64,000 bases of DNA from Clostridium bovifaecis (lineage in GTDB: Bacteria > Bacillota > Clostridia > Clostridiales > Clostridiaceae): contig CP046522.1 of NCBI GenBank assembly GCA_009738435.1, positions 341,249-405,248 of the forward strand. The letters are read 5' to 3'. A program made the position numbers and the translations under genes. This document shows positions 57,683 to 64,000 of the stretch, in pieces. The notes beneath the pieces are model-generated. The model saw only the letters and a list, made by a program, of their open reading frames with translations, did no database searches and was not told the DNA's origin. How positions within the stretch are numbered: the stretch's first letter is position 1; the number at the start of each line of letters is the position of its first letter.

Positions 57683-59050
57683 ATGAACGAAGAGGTAATA
57701 GCAAAGCAAGCATATTACTCACTTATTAAAGGAGAAGGTTTTAATAAAGATTTCAACAATATACTTCTAAAGGCGTTGGATTCGGTAAGTGACGGCATAT
57801 CATTTTGTGATAAAGACGGGTATTTGTTATATGTAAATAATGCATGCTGTGAAATACTAGGAACTAACAAAGAAGAAATACTTAATAAAAAGGTAGATAC
57901 TCTATCACCTGATAAGCCAATGCTAATGGAGGTTATTGAAAAAAAGAAAAGTATTATAGATGTAGAGTACTTTTGGAATTTTGAAGGTAAAAGAACACAT
58001 CTCATAAATTCAGGATATCCTATAATTGATGAGGAAGGAAATGTTCTTGGTGCTATAGATATATTTAGAAGCATTGAACGTTCGAGAGAGCTTGCAAATA
58101 CAATCGCAGGACATCAAGCATTTTTTATGTTTCATGATATTGTAGGAGAAGATTCTAGATTAAAAGAAGTTATAAATTTAGCAAAAATATTTTCAAAAAG
58201 TGATGAGAGTATTTTAATATTTGGTGAAACAGGAACTGGGAAAGAGTTATTTGCTCAATCCATACATAATTATAGTAACAGGAAAGCTAAGCCTTTCGTT
58301 GCATTAAACTGTGCGAATCTACCTAATGAACTTATAGATAGTGAGCTATTTGGATATGAAGAAGGAGCTTTTACTGGAGCTAGGAAGGGCGGAAGACCTG
58401 GAAAGTTTGAGCTTGCAAACGGAGGAACATTGTTTCTTGATGAACTAGGAGAGATGCAGATACATATACAAGCTAAATTACTACGCGTGCTTGAAACCAT
58501 GTGTATAAACAGAATTGGAGGAAACAAACCCATAAGCGTAGATGTAAGAATAATTGCAGCTACAAATAAAAGATTAGAAGATTTAGTTGAAGAGGGAAAG
58601 TTTAGAAGAGACCTTTATTATAGACTAAAAGTGTTATTCCTCGAAGTTCCTCCTTTAAGAGAAAGAGGAGAGGATGTAGCGATGCTGGCAGATTATTTTC
58701 TAAAAAAGCTTGCAAGCAAAGGCAATAAACACATAAAAGGGATAAGCAGTAGGGCAAAAGAGATGCTAACAGTTCATAATTGGCAAGGAAATGTAAGAGA
58801 GCTTGAAAATACGATATCGAGGTCAATGTTTATTTGTGAAGGAGACTTGATTACAGAAGAAACGCTTATTATGGCAGGATTAAAGGAAACAGACTACGAA
58901 GAAGTGGTTAGGAAAGACTCGATAAAAATAAATAGAAGTATTTTAATAGATACATTAAAATTAGCTAAAGGGAATAAGAAAAAAGCAGCTGAAATTTTAG
59001 GAATTTCAAGGCCAACTCTTTATAAATTTATTAAAAAATATAATTTATAA
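57683..59050 (+). CDS. Sigma-54-dependent enhancer-binding activator
   Basis: 455 aa. PAS sensor at ~20-125 (GISFCDKDGYLLYVNNACCE); AAA+ domain at ~150-385 with Walker A GETGTGKE, the sigma-54 contact loop GAFTGA, Walker B LFLDELGEM and the arginine-finger region; C-terminal Fis-type helix-turn-helix (AAEILGISRPTLYKFIKKY). A PAS-linked activator without a receiver domain senses a small molecule directly. The likely target is the adjacent aminotransferase gene, which has a sigma-54 promoter and upstream dyads. Confidence 0.92.
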   Translation: MNEEVIAKQAYYSLIKGEGFNKDFNNILLKALDSVSDGISFCDKDGYLLYVNNACCEILGTNKEEILNKKVDTLSPDKPMLMEVIEKKKSIIDVEYFWNFEGKRTHLINSGYPIIDEEGNVLGAIDIFRSIERSRELANTIAGHQAFFMFHDIVGEDSRLKEVINLAKIFSKSDESILIFGETGTGKELFAQSIHNYSNRKAKPFVALNCANLPNELIDSELFGYEEGAFTGARKGGRPGKFELANGGTLFLDELGEMQIHIQAKLLRVLETMCINRIGGNKPISVDVRIIAATNKRLEDLVEEGKFRRDLYYRLKVLFLEVPPLRERGEDVAMLADYFLKKLASKGNKHIKGISSRAKEMLTVHNWQGNVRELENTISRSMFICEGDLITEETLIMAGLKETDYEEVVRKDSIKINRSILIDTLKLAKGNKKKAAEILGISRPTLYKFIKKYNL

Positions 59051-59052
59051 AA

Positions 59053-59090
59053 AAAGTGTAAGGCGTTTACATGTAAATGCTTTACACTTT
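59053..59090. promoter_or_regulatory. Dyad 1: activator site or terminator
   Basis: AAAGTGTAA (59053-59061) pairs with TTACACTTT (59082-59090); the centre GTTTACATGTAAAT is itself palindromic. Directly after the activator stop and followed by a short T stretch, so it may terminate that gene; its arms recur in dyad 2. Confidence 0.55.
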
Positions 59091-59139
59091 ATATTTTTGA
59101 GCAGACCTTAGAAATAGCAGTGTTTTAGAAAGGATAAAT

Positions 59140-59178
59140 GATCTAAGTGTAAAGTGGTTTACACTTAGGTCGTTTTTT
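59140..59178. promoter_or_regulatory. Dyad 2: activator site or terminator
   Basis: GATCTAAGTGTAAA (59140-59153) with TTTACACTTAGGTC (59158-59171), loop GTGG, then six T. It shares AAGTGTAAA/TTTACACTT with dyad 1 and lies 61-99 bp upstream of the sigma-54 promoter, a normal distance for an enhancer. Confidence 0.55.
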
Positions 59179-59238
59179 ATTTATAAGGGAAAAGGAGATT
59201 ATGTAGAAAATACAAGGCTTGTAGGACTTTTTAGATTT

Positions 59239-59254
59239 TGGAGCGATTCTTGCA
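59239..59254 (+). promoter_or_regulatory. Sigma-54 (-24/-12) promoter
   Basis: TGGAGCGATTCTTGCA fits TGGCAC-N5-TTGCA with GG at 59240-59241 and GC at 59252-59253, spaced correctly; 77 bp before the aminotransferase start. Confidence 0.8.
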
Positions 59255-59330
59255 AAGAGAAATATTGAAGTAAATTATTTGAGATTTTAAGTATGTACAT
59301 TAACTAAATTAATTAAAAGGGGAGTTTAAA

Positions 59331-60683
59331 TTGAGCAGAAGTATTGAAAAATGTAAAGCTATTGTTGAAAAAGATAAAGAATTATATGCACAAGCAGGAA
59401 AAATACCATATTTCCCTTTGGCAGTAAAAAGTGGACATGGAGCAATAATTGAAGATGCTGATGGAAATGAATATATTGATATGCTTTCTAGTGCTGCGGT
59501 ATTAAATACTGGGCATGCTCATCCAAAAATTGTAGAGGCAATCACAACTCAAGCTAAAGAATTTGTACATTATATTTATCCATATGTATATCATGAACCA
59601 CTTGTGGAACTTGCAAAGGAAATCATAGATATCACACCAGGAAACTTTGAGAAAAGGATAATTTTCGGACTTACAGGTTCTGATTCTAATGACGGAATGA
59701 TAAAATTTGCAAGAGCGTATACAGGAAGGAGTAAAATAATATCTTTTATAGGGTCTTATCATGGTTCAACCTATGGAGCTATTTCTCTTTCTGCACTGAA
59801 TCTTAATATGCGTAGAAAGATCGGTCCACTAGTTCCTGATATACATCATATACATTATCCAGATTGCTATCGATGTAGGCTTGGAAAGAAGGAATGCAGC
59901 TGCAAATTAGAATGTATTGATGAACTTGAGGATGCATTTAAACATTACTTAGCACCAGATGAAGTGGCAGCTATATTAATAGAGCCCATAGCAGGAGATG
60001 CAGGACTTATAGTGCCGCCTAAAAGGTACATGGAAAGACTTTATAGTATATGCAAAGAAAATGGAATTCTATTTGTAGTTGATGAGGTACAGCAGGGATT
60101 TGGAAGAACTGGTAAGTGGTTTGGAATAGAGAACTTTGACATAGAGCCAGATATGATTGTCCTTGGCAAATCCATTGCATCAGGTATGCCTATGAGTGCT
60201 ATTGTAGGAAGAAAAGAAATTATGGAGTCTCTAGATTCTCCAGCTCATACCTTTACCGTAGCTGCAAATCCAATTGCATGTAAAGCAGCTATTGCAACAC
60301 TTGATATTATAAGAGAAGAAAGTCTATTAAAGAATTCAAAGGTTCTGGGAGAATATATGAAAGAACGTTTTAGAGAAATGCAAAAGGAATATGAGGTCAT
60401 TGGAGATGTAAGAGGTATTGGAATGACTGTAGGTGTTGACCTTGTCAAGAATAGAGAGACCAAAGAAAAAGATAAAGACGGAGCTGCAAAAATTTGTTAT
60501 CGCGCGTGGGAAAAAGGGGTGCTGGTTACCTTCGTATCAAGCAATGTTTTGAGGATACAACCACCACTTGTAATAAGCAAAGAAGAGATTGATAGGGCTT
60601 TAGATATTATTGAAGAATCCATAAGAGAGTATTTATCAGGGAATATTTCGGATGAGGTTTTAAAAGAAGCAAAGGGTTGGTAA
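59331..60683 (+). CDS. Class III (GABA/omega-type) PLP aminotransferase
   Basis: 450 aa. Family marks: DADGNEYIDMLSSAAVLNTGH, YHGSTYGA, EPIAGDAGLIVPPKRYM, FVVDEVQQGFGRTGKWF and the PLP lysine in VLGKSIASGMPMSA. A Cys-rich insert (CYRCRLGKKECSCKLEC) at ~183-200 could hold a metal and is typical of a clostridial subgroup. TTG 59331 after AAAGGGGAG. Expressed from a sigma-54 promoter, so probably catabolic: 4-aminobutyrate, 5-aminovalerate or a branched amino acid; racemase/epimerase members exist in this fold. Confidence 0.87.
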   Translation: MSRSIEKCKAIVEKDKELYAQAGKIPYFPLAVKSGHGAIIEDADGNEYIDMLSSAAVLNTGHAHPKIVEAITTQAKEFVHYIYPYVYHEPLVELAKEIIDITPGNFEKRIIFGLTGSDSNDGMIKFARAYTGRSKIISFIGSYHGSTYGAISLSALNLNMRRKIGPLVPDIHHIHYPDCYRCRLGKKECSCKLECIDELEDAFKHYLAPDEVAAILIEPIAGDAGLIVPPKRYMERLYSICKENGILFVVDEVQQGFGRTGKWFGIENFDIEPDMIVLGKSIASGMPMSAIVGRKEIMESLDSPAHTFTVAANPIACKAAIATLDIIREESLLKNSKVLGEYMKERFREMQKEYEVIGDVRGIGMTVGVDLVKNRETKEKDKDGAAKICYRAWEKGVLVTFVSSNVLRIQPPLVISKEEIDRALDIIEESIREYLSGNISDEVLKEAKGW

Positions 60684-60687
60684 TCGT

Positions 60688-60730
60688 GGGGTCAGGACAC
60701 AATTTTTCCTTAAAATTGTATCCTGACCCT
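60688..60730. repeat. Dispersed palindrome family, copy 5
   Basis: GGGGTCAGGACACAATTTTT with AAAATTGTATCCTGACCCT, beginning 4 bp after the aminotransferase stop. Confidence 0.8.
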
Positions 60731-60814
60731 ATTCACTTTATTTAGTTAAAAATATATAAGCTTACTGGAAACAGTTAAAGATCCCCAGCATATAAATAGT
60801 GATATAAAAACAAT

Positions 60815-61597
60815 ATGCTGGAGGAGACTATGGCTCAAGGTATAATAACAGTAAATAGTCATTATGGTAATAAAGATTTAGATGAAATTATAAAAAAGTT
60901 AGTTTATGAAAAGTCATCAATAAATAAAATAGAAACTATAGGGGCAAGCAATTCTTCTTTGAAGCTAAAGAAAACGTTTAAATGTATTCACATATTTTCA
61001 GGAATGCTTAAATGTAATGAGTGCGGTGGAAATATGAGTTATAAAGAAAGGTATAGAGGATATAAGTGTACAAATAGCCAAAAGGGAGGAGGAAGATGTA
61101 CAGCTCACTCTATTAAGGAAGATTACCTATTGGAGGTTATAAAGAATAATTTAAGGAGTTATATGGAGAATAAGGTTGATAGAGTAGGAATGTATAAAAT
61201 GGAAAATAAGAAGGCTATAACTGCTGATGGATATAGAAAAGAGCTCAAAAAAATCGAAAGAGAATTACAGAAGATAGAAAAGCAATTTGAAATAATGTGT
61301 TCGGATAAGATACAAGGATTAATAAGCGATAAAAGTTTTGAAAATTTAATGAGAGCTTTGCGAAAAAGGCAGCAGTTTTTAATTATAAAGAAGAGCAATG
61401 TTGAGGGGTTAAAGGAAAGAAGCGAAGATGAAAGCGAACTTTACTACGAGAATTATAAAGAAGAAATGGACAGAGTGCTTGGGTTAAATACTATAGATAA
61501 GAGTATTATTGAAGTGTTAATAGATAAAATTATTGTATCAGAAAATAGATTTTTAGAGGAAAAGAAAGTTGATATATACTATAAATTCAAAATTTAA
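60815..61597 (+). pseudogene. C-terminal part of a large serine recombinase
   Basis: Residues ~65-100 form the recombinase zinc beta-ribbon (GMLKCNECGGNM ... YKCTNSQKGGGRC), followed by a long coiled coil (KELKKIERELQKIEKQFE) and the C-terminal DUF4368-like end. The ~300-residue catalytic resolvase domain and the recombinase domain are missing; the first ~50 residues are unrelated. GGAGGAG lies just before ATG 60830. Without Ser it cannot recombine DNA. The fragment is bracketed by two copies of the dispersed palindrome. Confidence 0.75.
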
Positions 61598-61601
61598 GTT
61601 T

Positions 61602-61646
61602 GGGGTCAGGACACAATTTTCTAAAAGGTGTGTTCTGACTCTTTTT
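61602..61646. repeat. Dispersed palindrome family, copy 6
   Basis: The left arm GGGGTCAGGACACAATTTT is intact; the right arm (61623-61641) is degenerate, then TTTTT. 4 bp after the recombinase fragment stop. Confidence 0.7.
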
Positions 61647-61683
61647 GCCATCCAATTTTATTTTTATAAAAAATACAAATGCT

Positions 61684-61701
61684 TGTGACAAAGCTGTTAC
61701 A
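61684..61701 (+). promoter_or_regulatory. 11-bp direct repeat upstream of DUF2680-like gene
   Basis: TGTGACA (61684-61690) and TGTTACA (61695-61701), 11 bp apart. Same form as the repeat before the response regulator. Confidence 0.6.
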
Positions 61702-61765
61702 TTTATTTCTTACAATAAAAGTATCAAATGAAACAAAATTAATAAGTTTGAAAGGAGTATAAGAT

Positions 61766-62554
61766 ATGAAAAGTAACAAATTAGTAATGAAGTTAATGAC
61801 AGGAGTGATTATTGCAGGAGTGACTTTGAGTACGTCAGGGACAGCTTTTGCAGGAACTAAGGATAAAGCGTCAAGCACCACAACAAAAGCATGGACACAA
61901 AATGGAAAAGAGTATAAAAAAGGCTTTAGTGAAGAAAGTTTAAAAACACAGCTTGATAACCTTGTTAAGTCAGGAACAATAACACAAGCACAAGAGGATA
62001 AGATTGTTGAATTTATGAACGAAAAGAATGAAGCTAGAAAGACCGAAATGAAAAAAGTTGGAAATATGACTGAAGAAGAGAAGAAGGCTTACTTTGAAAA
62101 TCAAAAAGCTGCTGAAAAAGTAGATGCGTTTAAGGAATTAGTAGGTGCAGGAATAATTAATCAAGAGCAGGCAGATAAAATAAAGGCAGTGATTCCTCAA
62201 GGAAGAGAGAATAAAAAATGGATGAAGGGAAGGATAGATTTTAAAACAATTTTTGACACTCTGGTAAAGTCAGGAAAGATAACACAGGCACAAGAAGATA
62301 AAATTATTGAATTCATGAATAAGAAAGAGGAAGCAAGAAAGACTGAAATGGAAAAGATTAAGAATATGACAGAAGAAGAGCGTAAAGCTTATTTCCAAGA
62401 GAGTAAATCAAAAGAAAAAACTGATTTATTGAGTGAATTAGTAGCTGCAGGAATAATTAATCAAGAAGAAGCAGATATAGTAAAGGCGGCACTTCCTCAG
62501 CATAAAGAACTAAGAGTAAAGCAACAAAAATCAGCAGTACCTTCACAAAAATAA
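61766..62554 (+). CDS. Secreted protein with two DUF2680-like repeats
   Basis: 262 aa with a signal peptide (cleavage near TAFA-G, residue ~30). Two tandem ~85-residue repeats: LVKSGTITQAQEDKIVEFMN ... VGAGIINQEQADKIKAVIPQ and LVKSGKITQAQEDKIIEFMN ... VAAGIINQEEADIVKAALPQ. Each is a charged helical hairpin pair (KTEMKKVGNMTEEEKKAYF). Start after AAAGGAG. Function unknown; 305 bp upstream of a two-component system whose putative site also lies before this gene, suggesting it is a target or partner. Confidence 0.78.
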   Translation: MKSNKLVMKLMTGVIIAGVTLSTSGTAFAGTKDKASSTTTKAWTQNGKEYKKGFSEESLKTQLDNLVKSGTITQAQEDKIVEFMNEKNEARKTEMKKVGNMTEEEKKAYFENQKAAEKVDAFKELVGAGIINQEQADKIKAVIPQGRENKKWMKGRIDFKTIFDTLVKSGKITQAQEDKIIEFMNKKEEARKTEMEKIKNMTEEERKAYFQESKSKEKTDLLSELVAAGIINQEEADIVKAALPQHKELRVKQQKSAVPSQK

Positions 62555-62570
62555 TATAACAAGGTTAATT

Positions 62571-62604
62571 AAAAGACTTAAGAATTTTCTTGAGTCTTTT
62601 AATT
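62571..62604 (+). terminator. Terminator after DUF2680-like gene
   Basis: 12-bp stem with one G-T pair (AAAAGACTTAAG/CTTGAGTCTTTT), 6-nt loop, T-rich tail. Confidence 0.82.
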
Positions 62605-62696
62605 TTACGCTAAAGCCTAGATTAAACTTGTTGGGCAAATTAGGAAACTTCATATGTAAGAAATAATAACTATAAAATGGCAAAAGGATGAATGAA

Positions 62697-62729
62697 TGTA
62701 ACAAGACTGTGACAAATATGCTGTATAAT
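62697..62729 (+). promoter_or_regulatory. Response-regulator site and -10 box
   Basis: TGTAACA (62697-62703) and TGTGACA (62708-62714) are 11 bp apart, followed by TATAAT at 62724-62729. The repeats occupy the -35 position, as for an OmpR-type activator controlling its own gene. Confidence 0.6.
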
Positions 62730-62859
62730 TTTTGTATGCTGGAATTAAGTTTATAGACAAATGTGGCGAAAAGTATGTAAATAAAGGGAATATTGTTATA
62801 TTCATAGTACTATTAGAGTAGATTAAGATTAAAGCCAGCTGCATTGGAGGAGATATACT

Positions 62860-63537
62860 TTGGCTGGAAAGAAAATATTAATTGTAGATGATGAAATGCT
62901 TATTAGGAAACTGGTAAAGGACTTCTTAAAAAAGGAAGGATATGTAACCCTAGAGGCTGAGGATGGTAAACAGGCTTTAGATATGATTTTAGACAATGAA
63001 GATATCAGCCTTGTAATCTTAGATGTAATGCTTCCTGGATATGATGGGTGGACAGTATGCAGGGAAGTAAGAAAGACGTCTAAAGTTCCTATAATTATGC
63101 TTACAGCAAGAAGTGAGGAATTTGATGAACTTTATGGATTTGAAATAGGAGTAGATGAATATGTTACAAAGCCATTTAACCCCAATATTTTAGTGGCGAG
63201 AGTTAATGCAGTTTTAAGGAGAACCGAGGGAACTGGAGAAGCAGTAAAAGTTTTTGATGGTTTAGTGATTGATCAAGAGGCACGTACTGTATTGGTAGAA
63301 AAAAGTCAAATTGACTTAAGCCCTAAGGAATATGAAATGCTATTATATCTAGTTGAAAATAGTGGGAAGGCATTAAGTCGGGAGCAAATTTTGAACCAAG
63401 TATGGGGGTATGATTACTTCGGAGGCTTAAGGACTGTAGATACCCATATAAATCGGTTGAGGATTAAACTTACGGAAAAAGAAGAATATATTCAAACGGT
63501 AAGAGGATTTGGATATAAATTTGAGGGAAAGAAATGA
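62860..63537 (+). CDS. OmpR/PhoB-family response regulator
   Basis: 225 aa. Receiver domain: acidic pair VDDE, phospho-acceptor Asp in LVILDVMLPGYDGW (~residue 54), Thr/Ala at MLTARSE and Lys in VTKPF. C-terminal winged helix: LSPKEYEMLLYLVENSGKALSREQI and RTVDTHINRLRIKL. TTG 62860 after GGAGGAG. Its stop overlaps the kinase ATG by four bases (ATGA). Confidence 0.93.
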   Translation: MAGKKILIVDDEMLIRKLVKDFLKKEGYVTLEAEDGKQALDMILDNEDISLVILDVMLPGYDGWTVCREVRKTSKVPIIMLTARSEEFDELYGFEIGVDEYVTKPFNPNILVARVNAVLRRTEGTGEAVKVFDGLVIDQEARTVLVEKSQIDLSPKEYEMLLYLVENSGKALSREQILNQVWGYDYFGGLRTVDTHINRLRIKLTEKEEYIQTVRGFGYKFEGKK

Positions 63538-64000
63538 GAAAATCTATAAGATATAAGCTATTTATATGGATTAATGGGCTTGTTGTGGCCTTTGTACTTT
63601 TATTTTGGTTATTAAATACGCAATTTCTAGAAAACTATTACATATCGGAGAAGAAGGATCTACTGATAAAAAGTACAAATACAATTAACGAAAATTATAA
63701 TGGAGAACCTAGTGACATAGCTTTGGCTTTAGAAAAATTAGAAAATGCTGCAGGAGCAAATATAGTAATTGTGGATAGTAAGGGACGACCTAAATACAGC
63801 ACTTTCCTAAGAAATATAGATGAAATTAGATTTGAAAAAAGAATTTCTCCTGGTGAAGCAGATAGGAAAAAAGTTCCTGACGGAAAAGAACTTATTAAAT
63901 CACTGGGTCTATATGATTTAAGTTTTGGGACGGATACTATTTTTGAAATTCAAAGTGATATTAAATCAAAAATGGACTTTTTAACTATGAGGTCAGTGTT
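63534..64000 (+). CDS. Sensor histidine kinase, N-terminal part (runs off window)
   Basis: ATG 63534 overlaps the regulator stop. 155 residues are visible: TM1 at ~9-27 (FIWINGLVVAFVLLFWLLN), then an extracytoplasmic sensor region (YISEKKDLLIKSTNTINENY ... GANIVIVDSKGRPKYS). TM2, HAMP and the kinase core lie beyond the window. It is the cognate kinase of the upstream regulator by coupling; stimulus unknown. Confidence 0.88.
   Translation, partial: MRKSIRYKLFIWINGLVVAFVLLFWLLNTQFLENYYISEKKDLLIKSTNTINENYNGEPSDIALALEKLENAAGANIVIVDSKGRPKYSTFLRNIDEIRFEKRISPGEADRKKVPDGKELIKSLGLYDLSFGTDTIFEIQSDIKSKMDFLTMRSV

Noticed and set aside
61766..62554. A spore-coat or S-layer protein
   Set aside because: A signal peptide and helical repeats alone do not support it; no SLH or coat motifs are seen.

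Overview
The window is low-GC, AT-rich Gram-positive DNA of clostridial type. The evidence is a PolC-type replicative polymerase, strong GGAGG ribosome binding sites with frequent TTG/GTG starts, hairpin-plus-T-run terminators, a GlpP antitermination system, and oxygen-sensitive metal enzymes (a CooS-type CO dehydrogenase homologue, a tungsten aldehyde:ferredoxin oxidoreductase, NuoEFG-like iron-sulfur subunits). I read it as the chromosome of an anaerobic, motile Clostridium-like organism, possibly an acetogen relative. I cannot name the species.

Layout. 0-5.8 kb: a truncated membrane MutS-like ATPase, a degenerate HD-GYP protein, L-lactate dehydrogenase, and a MarR regulator with a MATE exporter. 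5.8-20.8 kb: the centrepiece, a complete glycerol regulon present twice in tandem (glpP / glpA-like, FAD oxidoreductase, DUF1667 / glpF-glpK). Each metabolic block is preceded by a leader terminator with a shared sequence box, four in all. The copies are separated by a chemoreceptor fused to a PhnD-like binding domain, which appears co-transcribed with the second glpP. 20.9-30.2 kb: a flavoprotein, a DUF2680 secreted protein, a monoacylglycerol-lipase-like hydrolase, a divergent CooS, an anion permease, a chemoreceptor and a mannose-1-phosphate guanylyltransferase.

30.2-42.9 kb is accessory and decaying. It holds remnants of DUF2798, an MFS exporter, recA, a hexapeptide acetyltransferase and two DUF421 genes around a free-standing full-length polC, an EF-G-binding protein, a CD3324-type regulator, a PPOX protein, a CCG-type cysteine protein and an M20 peptidase. 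44.2-50.2 kb: a riboswitch-like leader and an operon for an iron-sulfur protein, tungsten AOR, MoaD, and NuoE, NuoF and NuoG-like subunits. This matches the gene set of NAD/ferredoxin-linked (possibly electron-bifurcating) aldehyde oxidoreductases, but the AOR and NuoE frames are both interrupted. 50.2-55.7 kb: a Fur-box-controlled siderophore uptake operon with a terminal MFS gene. 55.7-64 kb: a TPR protein, an RHS fragment, a sigma-54 activator with a sigma-54 promoter for an aminotransferase, a truncated serine recombinase, a second DUF2680-like protein, and a two-component system cut by the window end.

Three kinds of non-coding structure run across the window: the four GlpP-type leaders; a dispersed palindrome family (core GGGGTCAGGACACAATTTT) with six copies between about 30 and 62 kb, mostly at operon ends; and 11-bp-phased TGTnACA-type direct repeats upstream of both DUF2680 genes and of the response regulator.
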